Notes: a model not told the origin generated them from the sequence alone. 64,000 nucleotides of DNA from Vombatus ursinus (GCF_900497805.2 NW_020946557.1:3338833-3402832); one strand, 5' to 3'; positions 1-10,667 are shown, numbered from the stretch's first letter. Made by a program: numbers and translations.

Positions 1-567
1 TACCAAAACACATCAGCCTTGGGCACATCAGTTTCCTCTTGATACCCTTGACTTTCCTTGGCTCTCTGCCACTCTCTTGCCAGTTTTTTTCATCTTTTCT
101 TTTCCACCACCCATTTTGCTATAGCCTCTGGGCATAACTTTTACTAAATTAAAACATACCAGTGAAAACACAATCCAGAGGCTATATCTACACCTACCAT
201 ACAAAGAGCCTGGGCAGACTAAAATATGAAGGAGGTTTCAGAAGGAACACTGGGGACCTGGTCTTGAGAGGAGGGAAAGATATTTTCTATCTACCTACAC
301 TGAAGCTATTAGATAACTATTCAACTTTCCATACCATTTTGTACACAATAATAGAATCTCGTGGTTATAGAGCATTGTAGGATTGGTTATATAAGGCTTT
401 ACATATATAGTCTTATTTGAGTCTCATAAAGACCCAACCAGATAGGAAGCTCAAGCATTATTTTCCCCATTTTAAAGTTCAAGAAACTGATTGCAAATCT
501 TCTAGTGTACTATTCTTGGAAGCTTGTGTTTATATATTCATACATGTTCAATTCCATTACACAACTA
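1..567. other. Unassigned single-copy-like DNA
   Basis: No repeat family, RNA gene or credible exon is recognised. The short open frames here have no visible domain and no protein-like composition. Confidence 0.5.
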
Positions 568-765
568 TAATCCCAGCTACCAGGGATGCTGGGCCTGGCA
601 GGTATTGAGTTCTGATATATACAGGCTTATGCCAACCAGATTGTCCACACTAAGTTTAGCATTAATGTGGTGAACCCCCGGGACCTGAGGGTCACAAAGT
701 TGCCTCAGAAAAAAGCCAGCCCAGACTGAAAATGGAGTAGGTCAAAGCTCCCAGGTAAATCATTT
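568..765 (+). pseudogene. 7SL (signal recognition particle RNA) pseudogene
   Basis: Motifs of SRP RNA appear in the right order. The Alu-domain string tcccagctac is at 571-580, followed by a diverged gctgggcctgg. Then come S-domain strings: ttatgccaaccagattgtcc from 628, cacactaagttt at 646-657, a ccccgggacc-like segment near 676-685, gttgcctcag at 699-708, and aatggagtaggtcaaag at 730-746. The order and spacing follow mammalian 7SL from about nucleotide 25 to about 235. Both ends are missing or diverged, and many bases differ, so this is a retropseudogene and not a working SRP RNA gene. It includes the S domain, which Alu/B1-type SINEs lack. Confidence 0.82.
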
Positions 766-771
766 ACCAGG

Positions 772-935
772 TAGTTGTTGTTTGTCCTTTGTTCTTGAAG
801 AAGGTGATGCCATGACTTGCAAGTGAATTAGATTTAAGTGAGGGGGGGTGCAAAGTCACTAGCCTCACTTTCTCCTCCGGAGACATCTGGGTCCAGCAGC
901 AAGATATAAATCAGAATGACTGGAGATGGCCCCCA
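772..935 (-). mobile_element. RTE-tailed retroposon, copy 1
   Basis: The segment starts with gttgttgtttgtcc and contains gatgccatgacttgcaagtg and cctcactttctcctc. The same sequence recurs at 63239-63420, and in the opposite orientation at 54196-54455 and 31066-31640. The 3' end in the sense direction (gaaggacaaacaacaa type) matches the terminal part of the RTE LINE at 47041-48030, so it is either an RTE 3' fragment or a SINE moved by RTE. Confidence 0.7.
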
Positions 936-1364
936 CCAAGTATTAGCATTGGGCTGTAAACAGTCCCTGCATTTTAGCTCAGAGGAGAAGGGGAAAAGAA
1001 TACAGAAGAGAAGGAAGAGGACAAAGATAGGGACAAGGAAGATGAGAATGAAGAAGAAGCTTCATAGTCAATAAGGGAGATTAGGTTTATAGCACTCTAA
1101 CTAGGAATCTTGACACTCAGAATAAATTCAATTTGGATGGAAGGTCTGGAGAGATACAGAAGACAGTCTGATTCAGTTGGGTGGAAACACAGCAGGAAAG
1201 GGAACAGCCTGTTCCCCAGAAAGTCCATCCAAAGTCCCAGCAGCAAGACCAGCAACCTTTGACCACTTTAGCCTTTACCGGTCAATTTTAATAATATCCC
1301 CTCCCCCCACCCAAAAGTGTTTTTCCTAGGTTGACAGGTTTAAAACTTTTATGGGGTTACGAGG
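936..1364. other. Unassigned, with a purine-rich tract
   Basis: A strongly purine-rich stretch (agaagagaaggaagagg-like) runs from about 983 to 1065. Nothing else is recognised. Confidence 0.4.
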
Positions 1365-2825
1365 ATCTAATATAAGCTCTTCTGATTAGCACTCAAAACC
1401 TTTCACAAACTAGCCCCAAACTATTGTAATCTGGTATCTAACCTTATCAAACAACTGAAACTATTCCCTCCAAAATTAGCAATGATCTCTTAATTGCTAA
1501 CTCTGGTTCTATTTTATTAGTCCTCATCTTTTTGGATCTATTTGCTTCCTTTAACACTGTTGACCACGATCTTTTTTATGGGCACTCTCTCCTCTGGGTT
1601 TTTATGATGCCATTCTCTCCTGGTTCTCTTTTGCCAGTCTGACCACTCCTCAATCTCTTCTGCTGGCTCATCATCCAGACCAGACCCTAAATGAAGTGTT
1701 CCCTAAACTTCTGTCCTGGATGCCTTTCTCTTCTCCCTCTATATTCTCTCCCAGTGAAGTCATCAGCTCCATTAGTTTGTCATCTTTATCCAGATAACTT
1801 ACAGATCTATAAATCTAAGTCTAGTCACTCCTCTGAGCATCTATCCAGTTTCACCAGCTGCTAATTGAACATTCAAACCGGATGTCCCAGTGATATCTCA
1901 AACTCAACATGCATATAACAGAACATATTATCTTTCACCCAAAACCCATTCCTCTTCCAAACTTCCTTATTTCTGTAGAAAACATCATCATTCTTCCAAT
2001 CTCTCAAGGTTGTAACCTCTGCTTTATCCTCAACCTTTTTTCAATCATACCACATATCGAAGTAGCTGCTAAAAATTGTCATTTCTACCTCCACAATATA
2101 TCTCACATCTGACCCCTTCATTCAGGCCCTCATCACCTCTCACCTAAACTACTGTAACAACATCCTACTTGGATTCACTGCCCAAGGCTCTTCCCACTCT
2201 AATCCATCCTGCATATGGTGCCAAAGTGTTTTTCCTTAAGCTCAAGTCAGACTATGTTACTCACCTGCTCAAAAACGCAAGTGGTTCCCTCTAGAATTAA
2301 ATCTAAATTCCTCTGTTTAACTTTTAAAGCCCTTCACAACCTGGTCCCAATCTATTTTTCCAAACTCATTATATATGACTCCCTCTTCCTCACTCTTCAA
2401 TCCAAATACATTGACCTATTTGCAATTTTTCACACATGATGCTCCAGCTTCTTTCTCTATGTGTTTTCACTGCCCATCCCCCATACATGGAAAACACTCA
2501 CTACTCATCCCCATCTCACATAATCCTTCTCTTCCTTCAAATTAGTTCAAGAACTACCTTCTACACGAAGCCTTTTCTGATCCTCCCCAACTGCTAACAC
2601 CATCTCCTCTAATGACCTTGTGTTATTTAACTACCTTGTATTTATTTCCATTTATTCTCTTCAGATTTACATTGCATGTATGCTTGCTTATTCTCTTTAT
2701 AGACTGAAAGCTCCTTGAGAGAAGAAATTGTTATAGTCTGTGTATTTAAGTTCTCTGTGCCTGGCACAGTGCCTGATGCAAAGCAGGTATTTAATAAATG
2801 TTTGGTGATTAATTGGTTGATCCAA
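1365..2825 (+). mobile_element. L2-clade LINE, reverse transcriptase region to 3' end
   Basis: A broken L2 copy. Around 1520-1580 the + strand reads as the L2 reverse transcriptase block (LDLFASFNTVDHD-like). A block near 1700-1760 resembles the QGSVLxPLLF region. The nucleotide landmarks of L2 follow: caggccctcatcacctctca near 2125, ttaaagcccttcacaacctg near 2324, and a terminus with gaaagctccttgagagaag and aataaatgtttggtgattaa. The frame is repeatedly closed by stops and no long open frame is left. It is 5'-truncated, as is usual for LINEs. Confidence 0.85.
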
Positions 2826-2845
2826 GGCCAACCTTCTATCTGCTG

Positions 2846-3030
2846 TACCAGAAGTGTCAAACATCTGGCTGAAAGACTCCCAAATGTGGGCCAAACCAGA
2901 TTAAAATGTAATTGAGAAAGATTTAATGAAACAAATAAAATGCAATAGAACATAGATGTTAATATGCAATTTTCTAAATCAATATGTGACCCACAGAGAT
3001 CCTTGTGTACAATTTAATTTCCCTTCACTA
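2846..3030 (+). mobile_element. hAT-like nonautonomous DNA transposon remnant
   Basis: The sequence gtgtcaaacatctggc, an A-rich core (gattaaaatgtaattgag), ccacagagatccttgtgtac and aatttaatttccc follow the order of a mammalian hAT-type nonautonomous element that carries 'gtcaaac...ggccc' ends. The right terminus is eroded, so the assignment rests on the core. Confidence 0.5.
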
Positions 3031-3072
3031 TATCTTATTATCCCTCATATTTATAGCTATTGTTAAAGATAT

Positions 3073-3312
3073 AGGGGCAGCGAGGTGGGCCTGTGGAGAG
3101 AGCACCAGACCTGGAGACTCACCTTCCTGAGTTCAAATCTGGCCTCAGACACTTACTATCTGTGTGACCCTGAGCAAGTCACTTAACCCTGTTTGCCTCA
3201 ATTTCTTCATCTGTAAAATAAGCTGGAGAAGGAAATGACAAACCACTCTAGTATCTTTGCCAAGAAAACCCCAAATGGGGTCACTAAGAGTTGAACACAA
3301 CTGAACAACTGA
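3073..3312 (+). mobile_element. Marsupial tRNA-derived SINE with RTE-like tail
   Basis: Full layout: head ggggcagcgaggtgggc, B-box-like gagttcaaatctgg, body gtgtgaccctgagcaagtca, cctcaatttcttcatctgta, then the RTE/BovB-like 3' part (aaggaaatgacaaaccactc, tttgccaagaaaacccc) ending in actgaacaactga. The tail suggests it was copied by an RTE-type reverse transcriptase. Confidence 0.9.
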
Positions 3313-3315
3313 AAA

Positions 3316-3455
3316 AATACAGATATATATGTGTATATGTATACATAAATATGTGTGTTTATGTATCTATATAAGTATGTATGTATCCGTGTATACATAT
3401 GCACATCTGTATGTTATGTATTACGACATGTGTGTACATATGTATCTATATAAGG
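3316..3455. repeat. AT-rich (TATGTA)-type microsatellite
   Basis: Imperfect alternation of atatgtgtatatgtatac-type units, directly following the A-rich tail of the preceding SINE. It probably grew from that tail. Confidence 0.8.
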
Positions 3456-4327
3456 AAGGGAAGGTCCCTGACCAATTGATCTTCCTCTTAGCCAGGTGAT
3501 AAAATTAAAGAAGGGGGCAAGTAACAGAAAGATGAAGTGTCAATGCTTTAAATGTTCAAAGACATGTGTATGCCCCATTAACTTTTTATAAAGTTTGAGA
3601 AAGTTTCCCTGATGGAATAAGAAGGGCAAGGTGCCATTGGCTAACTGAAGCCCACACCTCTGGTGTCTCCTAAAAAGCAATCTTGACTGCTCTGAAATGC
3701 AGCTGAACACTCATATAGGAAGCAACTCCAAGAAACGTGACCCCTCGCTGCAGAAAAGAGACTCTGGATTTCAGAGATTGAGCTTCAGATAGGAGTCTGG
3801 AGAGCCTCGCTGAGTTGCCTACTGGACAGAGGTGCTATGCCCACAGGGGAGCAGAGTAGGGACACCACAAGAAGATATTCGGGTCCTGTAGTATCAGAGT
3901 TGCCTTGGCCAAGTGTTTTCCTTTACATGCGTGTCTCATTATCAATGTACTCTAAGTTTATGCTCCTTCTTCCCATTGAGGCTATGTGCATTTGTCAAAA
4001 AGTATACCCCAGATTTGTGGGGAAATGCATAGCTGCTGTTCTGACTGTGCTGTTTTAATATCTTTGCTTTTGAGCTATTTCTATCTATTGGCTAACTATT
4101 AAGAGCCATGGTACAAATGGGGTCTCATGAGCTATAATTTTAGAAATGTGGACTGACAGAGTACCTTGAAGTCCCTTGAGCCTGGGAGTAATAACCTTTT
4201 CCCTGGAGACCCCAGGCTTCAACCTAAAAGTACAGAGACAAAGTTGTAGGGAAAAGGGAGTTCCAGAGGGGAGCACTACGTAAACACATATTTATAGTTG
4301 TTCAAATGTATATAGTGTAACTATATG
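3456..4327. other. Unassigned, LTR-like composition in part
   Basis: No gene is recognised. A stretch with a TATA-like ttttataaag near 3585 and a ttttaatatctttgctttt string near 4053 has the general look of an old solo LTR. I cannot fix ends or a family. Confidence 0.3.
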
Positions 4328-4428
4328 TTTGTTGTTTAGTTATTTTTCAGTCATGTCTGACTCTTTGTGACCCTATTTGGGTTTTTTTGGCAAAGATAGT
4401 AGAGTGATTTGTCGTTTCCTTCTCCAGT
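4328..4428 (-). mobile_element. SINE tail fragment (RTE-like part)
   Basis: Reverse-oriented 3' part only: cagtcatgtctgactctttg, ccctatttgggttt, ggcaaagatag, cgtttccttctccag. The tRNA-derived head is absent. Confidence 0.8.
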
Positions 4429-4667
4429 ATAGCTATATATTACAAATGTGTATACATGTGCTTTGTATGAATTGTGCATGTGTTCATTAAATATATGTAT
4501 TATTATACATCAGTTAGTTAGTTTAGAAGTATAAAAGTTCCTAAAGGAAACTAGAAGGCAATGCTAATAGGTGTAGACTATCTCTGTCAGGCAGGCTATT
4601 CAACTTTGTGTACGTACAAATATATAGATGTATGCATGTGTACAACTGTATGCACTAAAATCCTCTG

Positions 4668-4858
4668 GTTCAGTGAAAGGAGTCAGAAGTTTGGAGTCAG
4701 AAGGCATGGGTTCAAATCCTACCTCTGTCGTTTACTATGTGATCTTGGATATATCTCTTAACCTCTTTAAGCCTCAGTCTTCCTCTTCTTTAAAATAAGG
4801 GAGTTGGACTAGATAACCTCTAATGTCCCTTCTAACTCTAACCTATAATCTAATGTTC
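4668..4858 (+). mobile_element. THER1/MIR-type CORE-SINE
   Basis: The order gggttcaaatcctacctctg, actatgtgatcttgg, aacctctttaagcctcagtc, ggacta-gataacctct, cccttctaactctaacc is that of the therian MIR/THER family with the 'gactagatgacctctaaggtccc' tail. Confidence 0.8.
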
Positions 4859-5184
4859 TCAAGTGCTCTGGAATCCTTCCCATACTCTTTCCATACTTTC
4901 CCCCACAACCTTATCACTCAGTCTGCACACCTTAAAAAGAAAGATAATGAGAGTGTCAAATCCAGCTCTAAATGCACTGCAAAGCAAGAAAATAAATTTG
5001 CGACTTTATAATAACATCTTCAAAATCTTCAGTACATTCTCTGAACTACTCCTCCCCTAAGGCTGGAGTATTTATAACAAGAGAAAGCTTCCAACCAAAT
5101 ATTGCACACCATCTTTCCCTTTTATAATAGCAACCAGCCAAATGGCAGCACCTAAACTGCCCTTTGGCACCAGGGTATAAACTT
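4859..5184. other. Unassigned DNA up to the assembly gap
   Basis: No recognisable repeat or gene. Confidence 0.4.
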
Positions 5185-5284
5185 NNNNNNNNNNNNNNNN
5201 NNNNNNNNNNNNNNNNNNNNNNNNNNNNNNNNNNNNNNNNNNNNNNNNNNNNNNNNNNNNNNNNNNNNNNNNNNNNNNNNNNNN
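5185..5284. other. Assembly gap (100 N)
   Basis: Exactly 100 N, the usual placeholder for a gap of unknown size. It abuts a (TC)n tract, so the gap probably arose in a long pyrimidine microsatellite. Confidence 0.99.
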
Positions 5285-5340
5285 TCTCTCTCTCTCTCTC
5301 TCTCTCTCTCCCTCTCTCTCTCTCTCAATCTCTCTCCCCC
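5285..5340. repeat. (TC)n microsatellite at gap edge
   Basis: Nearly pure tctctc with a few c and a interruptions. Its left end is hidden in the gap. Confidence 0.95.
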
Positions 5341-5628
5341 CTGCTCAGCCAGCTCCTTTGAACAGGAGTATCAGCTTTCCTCATTCACTATCAAAAACAT
5401 GGCCATTAACTGAGGCAGATAAAATTGTTTGAATACTTCATTTGAAATCCCTTGTAATCTCTCCTGGCTCAGACCAAGTAGAAAGTCATTTGAAGTTACC
5501 TGATAAAAGAAGAAAAAAAAAATTTCACTGGGGGTTTGTCCACACCCTGAAAGCTTCCTTTCTTGAATTAATACTGAAGATATCGTACTGAAGGCAGTCA
5601 ATCCAATAGCCTACAAAAATTCACTCAA

Positions 5629-5905
5629 ATTCATAGCATCATAGAATGTCAGAAAGGAAGAGAATGTCTAGTCCAACCCTGACACTTTATAGAGTTACCC
5701 ATTTATTAAGTATTTATTGAGCAATTATTATGTGCCAGGAACTGGGCTAAGCACTGTGCTAGGCAAAGTCCAAAAATGAAACTATTCTTGTCCTCAGGGA
5801 ACTTATTGGAAAGAGATAAGGAAACTGAGGCACAGTGAGAGGAACTAATTTGCTCAAACTCACACAGCTAGTTAATAGCACAATCTAAGTTTCCTGGCTT
5901 CTGTG
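5629..5905 (-). mobile_element. MIR/THER SINE split by an L2-type fragment
   Basis: Outer parts: atagcatcatagaatgtcag...tctagtccaaccctgacac on the left, and gaggaaactgaggcacagtg-like sequence with ctcacacagctagttaatag on the right. Both belong to one reverse-oriented MIR/THER copy. Between them (about 5697-5812) lies tttattaagtatttattgag...tatgtgccaggaactgggct, the reverse of an L2 3' end, with tgtcctcagggaacttattg. Confidence 0.7.
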
Positions 5906-6038
5906 GGAAACACAAAAGCATTCCTTCACAATATTTTTGTCATTTGTCTTTTATTCTCCACTCATCCAGCCTGATATCACCCTAGTTCAGAACCTCATCA
6001 TTCAGTATCTTTCTCCTACATTCCATAGGTCTCTGCTT

Positions 6039-6276
6039 GGGGCAGCTAGGTGGCACAATGGATAGAGTACCAGACCTGGAGTTAGGAAGATTGTTCAAAT
6101 CTGGCCTAAGATACGAGCTATGTGACCCTGGGCAATTTACTTAATCCTGTTTGCCTCAGTTTCCCCATATGTAAAATGAGCTGGAGAAGGAAATGGCAAA
6201 CCAGTCCATTATCTTTGCCAAGAAAACCCCAAATGGGGCCAGAAAGAGCTGGACGTGACTGAAAAACGACTGAACA
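6039..6276 (+). mobile_element. Marsupial SINE with RTE-like tail
   Basis: Complete head-to-tail copy (ggggcagctaggtggcac ... ggacgtgactgaaaaacgac). It may be flanked by a 10-bp near-repeat, ctctgcttgg (6031-6040) and ctctgtttgg (6286-6295), a possible target-site duplication. Confidence 0.9.
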
Positions 6277-6545
6277 GCCTTCTTGCTCTGTTTGGCTCCA
6301 GAGGTGAGAATTTGGGGCAAGCATCAAGTGGAACCTGTAAAATGGCAGATTTAGGCTTAATGAGAAGTAAATCTTTCCAACAGAGCCATCCAAAAGTGTA
6401 GTGGGTTGCCTCAGGAGATGATGAGTTCCTGGTCATCTTCAAACACAAGCTGTATGTTCAGTTATTGGGTATGTTGTAGTGAGAGTCCATTGTGAATATG
6501 GATTGGATGAAATGGCTCCTATGACCTCTTGTAACTAAAATTTTA
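6277..6545 (+). mobile_element. CR1/L3-like LINE 3' region
   Basis: Contains ggcagatttaggcttaatga, agagccatccaaaagtgtag, gggttgcctcaggagatgat and a diverged 'ggactagatggcctctgagg' equivalent near the end. This order is typical of CR1/L3-clade 3' regions. Other copies lie at 36760-37053 and 44800-44957, with reverse copies at 32993-33240 and 51690-51975. Confidence 0.65.
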
Positions 6546-6669
6546 GGTATCTGAGATTCAAAAGCAGCCTTCTACATGGTTTCAGTGCCTTGATTCTCTC
6601 CCCAGACGCCAAATTAAAGTACTAAAATACAGGACTACACTAATTAAAAATCACAATTGTGTCCCTATA

Positions 6670-7130
6670 ACCATTTGGTTAAAGTACAAACTACTCAGTC
6701 GGGCATTCAATACCCTCTGCTAACTCTAGGCTTCTTTGACATTTTTCCCCTTCAGGAATTTTACTTTCCAGTCATACTGGACTACCAACTACCTCTGAAC
6801 TAGACATATCATCTTCCAGCAGTCCCTTCCTCATATTTACCTTTCACAATCCTTATATTTCTTCATGGTTCAAGTGCTAGAGGAAATCTACTATGAAGTC
6901 TTCCCTGGTATCTCCAGTTGTGAATTTATCTTTCCTTTCTCAAATCACCTTGCATTTGCTTATCTATGAGCATGTTTATCTATGAACATATTTACATATC
7001 TATGAACATATCTTTCCATAGATTAAAAATTCTGTGAGGGTAGGAACATTTTGGAGGTCAACCTTTTTTTGGAATTTTTTATACATAGTATTTAACACAA
7101 TGCCCATTAAATATTTTTTCAACTGAATTA
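6670..7130 (+). mobile_element. Old L2-clade LINE 3' end
   Basis: Diverged L2 3' region: tcttccctggtatctccagt, tttcctttctcaaatcacct, cttgcatttgcttatctatg, aattctgtgagggtaggaac and a terminal tttaacacaatgcccattaa. Confidence 0.6.
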
Positions 7131-7262
7131 AATTCCTCTTTTACCTTACATCATCCAAGTTAGGAGGTTTGAGACAAGAGGTTATGAACCATGATTTTTA
7201 TTGGTTTAAATGAACTCAGGCCATTTGAACAGAGAATTAGGGTCAGTAGAAATAACTCAAAT

Positions 7263-7848
7263 ACCCAACCATTCTGGAAAGTAATTTGAAAATATGGCCC
7301 CAAAACCAGTATATTTTGACCCAGTAATACCACTATCAGGCCTCTGCCTCAAAGAGATCAAAGAAACAGGAAAAGGACCTATATGTATACAGATATTTCT
7401 AGAAACAATTTTTTTTGTGGCAAAGAACTAGAAACTAAGGGGTACCCATTAAATTGGGAAATGGCTAAATAAAATACACGAATGGAATAGAATGATAGTA
7501 AGTCATGAGAAATTATAAAAGGTACAGAGTTATAACAATTTATACAATGATAACATTACAAAGAAAAACAACTTAGAAAGACTTAAGAACTCTGGTCTAT
7601 GCAATAATAAATCATGTTTCCAGGAGACCATTATCTACCTCATTAGATAGATCTAGAAGATTGTTCTACCTCCTAACCAACCAAGAGATGAGGAACTCAA
7701 GATGCAGAATTTTATTTAACTATGCATAATTGTTACAAGGGCCTTCTTTTTCTTTCTTTCTTCTTCATTTTTTTGTTCAATAGGGTAATAGGAGGTGGTA
7801 AAAAGAGAAAATAAATGCTTATAATGTTTTTTATAAATTAAATTAGTT
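7263..7848 (+). mobile_element. L1 3' end (ORF2 C-terminus and 3' UTR)
   Basis: Matches the L1 at 28250-28980 over its C-terminal coding part: ccattctggaaagtaatttg, cccagtaataccactatcag, aaaggacctatatgtataca, ttgtggcaaagaactagaaa and aaattgggaaatggctaaat. The frame is destroyed. The 3' UTR differs from the 28.9-kb copy, so it is an older L1 subfamily. Confidence 0.7.
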
Positions 7849-7988
7849 TCTTGAAAAAGATATGGACCAAATGGATCATTCAGTCTTCATTAAACCTAGA
7901 AGCAGTAATCTCTGTGCTTTAGTCATAATATTTAATTATATCCCATTAGACTTGAAATCCAAATTTGAGGATTAAAAATGGAGAGAAA

Positions 7989-8066
7989 GAATATTTGTGA
8001 CCCTATTTTGATACTTTGAATACCAAAGAATATTTGTGACCCTATTTTGATACTTTGAATACCAAA
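7989..8066. repeat. Perfect 39-bp tandem duplication (2 copies)
   Basis: The unit beginning gaatatttgtgaccctattt and ending tttgaataccaaa occurs at 7989-8027 and again, base for base, at 8028-8066. There is no microsatellite context. Confidence 0.97.
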
Positions 8067-9688
8067 CACACCAATATGAGGGCCATGTGCTCCCCACGGT
8101 TAGAAGCTGCTTTGCTGACCACATTTGCCCTCGTATAAGCGTGTCATGGGTTAATGACTCTTAAGAAATAGTCCCCATTCTTTGGATACTTATTTAGTTG
8201 ATTTTAAGAGAAACAAAATCTCCATTGTAATCATCATAGAGAATCCTTATAACTTGCTTCAATTGACCTAAGAGCTGTAGTATGAAAGCATTTTGTGAAG
8301 GGCCCCAACTGTTGAACGGAAAATGCCAGAGCAGCGTCCATTCATTGGCCTGAATGCGTGCAAGGGAGAACAAAACTGCTTTATGACATTAACCAAAATT
8401 CCCAAAGGTACTTCACCCCTTCCTGACTTTTCCAGCACAATAATAGCAAGTCAGCAAAATTCTGAGTCCTTTCACTGAGCCCATTTACTGCAGTCACCTC
8501 TCTGCCAGCCCTCCAGGGAAGGTCATACTCAGACAGAAGTCATATATTCTGAGCCGTTTTCCCATAAAATATCAGAAGACCTTGCTTGGTGGTTTGATCC
8601 CCCTTGTGAGTAAGGCTAATGATTGTCTTTTCACTACACTTTGGCATCTGAGGAGAGGCAGCAGAGAAATGTAATAGCCTTTCTAGAAACACAGATCCTG
8701 GGGTCCTAGCTTGAAAAAGGAAGTAAAAGGGGTAGAGTCCTGGGAGAGAATGTAAGGAGTTCAACTTATTCTATCTTTCTACCCTACAGGGAAAATCACT
8801 GCCCAATACTTTGTGTGGGCAAGACCAGAGTCTTATTTATTCTCAACTTCCTCCAAAAACCATCAGGGCAAAGCTTAGTTGTTTCAGCCCAGGCCTTACC
8901 TGCATTGGCAGTCCTGAGATAAAAGAGCCAGGCTTGGAACAGCAATAAAGGTGAATCTAGAAAAAGTCACAAGCCACTCTTGCGACATGAATGGCCTCCT
9001 TATTTTCATGCAGAAAATATGTACCTCTTGGAACCTTTACATTTGCAGTCAATTGTGTGCTATTTGCGTTATACTCTGGAATGTGCTGGGCTTGTGTTCA
9101 CATGCATTCAGACTTGGGAGTCAGGTTTCCATTATGGATGGCATCCATGGTGCCTTTTGTGGTGGTCTCTGATTTTTATTGGCCACTTTCTTTATGAGAC
9201 TTTATCTGAGCCCCAGACACCCCTCTAGAAATGGAAACACACTCTGCAAGTGCCCAGACATCCTTAGGCATAATTCCACAACTGTGCACCCATGAGGTCT
9301 AAGATGCTAGAGGTTTGGCATTCAGGAAGAGCTGTTGTATATATATGAATAGCACTGAGGTCCGGAAACCTCCTTGGCTCCATTCCCTTGGCAGTCATCG
9401 CCTCTTGAGGAGTATGGGGGTGGACATGACCAGATGTATGGGATTCCAAGCTGCTCAGAGGGATGTGATGGATCTCCTGGAAGGCAAACTTATACATTCT
9501 CTGGGACTGTTTGTGTAAATATCTGCTGCTTCCTCCTAGAGCTATATCTACCCTTGCTGGAATCACACTGGCTTACAGCAGTGTGATGTGGCAGAAGGGG
9601 TACAGGGCTAAAAGATCAAGAGGTTGGTCAGTGCGTTAGTTCCAGCTATCTCACTGTCTGAATAAATCTGGTTACCTCGCTTGAGTAT
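8067..9688. other. Long unassigned stretch
   Basis: About 1.6 kb without a repeat I recognise. Short frames overlap in several phases around 8951-9228 and on both strands around 9264-9586. None has a recognisable domain and none is flanked by a coherent set of splice signals, so no gene is called. Confidence 0.5.
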
Positions 9689-9689
9689 C

Positions 9690-9863
9690 ATAAGAAGGGC
9701 ACTGGAACGGGTGAGAGGCAGAAACCTTGGGCTTAAATCCCAGCTTGCTACATTGTCCCTGTGTGACTTCATTTTCTGAACTTCATTTACCTCAACTGTA
9801 AAATCAAAGTATTGGACCAGATGATTCCCAAAGCCCCTTTCCACTCTAAACTCCAGGATCCCA
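9690..9863 (+). mobile_element. THER1/MIR-type CORE-SINE
   Basis: Sense copy: gaagggcactggaacg, ttgggcttaaatcccagctt, ccctgtgtgacttca, ctcaactgtaaaatcaaagt, attggaccagatgattccca, cctttccactctaaactcca. Confidence 0.8.
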
Positions 9864-9989
9864 TGGCTAGGTGATAATAAGCCTTTGTATTCGCATCATG
9901 CTGCTGAGATCTTTTGGTGAGACAAAAGAAAAAAAAAAAAAAGACTTTGCAGAAGACTCAGGTGGCCAAGGCATTTTTTAACCAAATCA

Positions 9990-10205
9990 GAGTAATTTCA
10001 TTGGTAGAGAAAACTTCACATGAGGAAATTTCCTCTACCATTGCAGATTGGCACCTCTTCTATAATTTATACCCTTATGGATCTTCCCGGGAAGCTAAGA
10101 GGACAGTGAATTGCCAAAGGTCAAACAGCTAGTACATATCAGAGGCAAGATTTGAACCTGTCTTCCTGAGTCTGAAACAACTCTCTATTCATTTTACTAC
10201 TCAGT
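9990..10205 (-). mobile_element. MIR3-like SINE variant
   Basis: Reverse-oriented copy of a family seen four times here (also 39060-39250, 40390-40615, 48830-49020). Its 3' part contains cattggtagagaa and ctctaccattgcagattggc, followed by aaaggtcaaacagctagtac and caagatttgaacctgtcttc. Confidence 0.65.
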
Positions 10206-10299
10206 CTGAAAGCAGACTGAAAGTCTTGAATTTGGTGCCTTTATGCGAAGGCCATGAGGCTTAACTTGAGACAACCAAGAAGATACCTCATCACTACCC

Positions 10300-10448
10300 T
10301 CTTCCTCTCTGATTGGAGGGAGGTGCCAGGAACTCCACACCTCTATTTAAGGGGAGAGCTCAGCTCAGACATCCCCTCAATTTCTTATCTGGCTGTACCA
10401 CTTTGGGATTTCTCTGACTTACTTCTCTAGCATGTCCCCAAGGTGAGT
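10300..10448 (+). promoter_or_regulatory. Promoter-like segment with TATA-like box and splice donor
   Basis: An inverted CCAAT box (attgg, 10312-10316) stands 28 bp before a TATA-like tatttaa (10344-10350). Then gagagctcagctcagacatc leads to an ATG at 10432 and a full consensus donor, aag|gtgagt, cut at 10442/10443. The spacing is that of a small promoter plus first exon. An old LTR promoter is at least as likely, because the copy ends where an L2 fragment starts. No matching acceptor or downstream exon was found. Confidence 0.3.
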
Positions 10449-10489
10449 AACCTCCTTCTCCTCCTCCTCCTCCCCCTTTGCCCATCCCC

Positions 10490-10645
10490 TTTTCAGCCTC
10501 CTTTTGTGTTTTATCTTCACCCATTAGATTGTAAGCTCCTGGAGGGCAGGTACTATGTTTCTTTTTTGTTTGTATTTGTACCCACAGTGCTTACAAAGTG
10601 CCTGGAACATTGTAGGAACTTAATAAATATCCGTTGACTATTAAC
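10490..10645 (+). mobile_element. L2-clade LINE 3' terminus
   Basis: Terminal L2 signature: attagattgtaagctcctgg, agggcaggtactatg, ttgtacccacagtgcttaca, aacttaataaatatccgttg. Confidence 0.85.
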
Positions 10646-10667
10646 TATTGAGAAGGCAGAAATAGTC

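Noticed and set aside
3456-4290. Possible full solo LTR
   Set aside because: Only loose TATA-like and polyadenylation-like strings; no ends, no target-site duplication, no repeat partner in the window.
8951-9228. Three overlapping plus-strand frames rich in C and W
   Set aside because: Three phases open at once indicates chance. The frames look hydrophobic and random, with no homology that I recognise.
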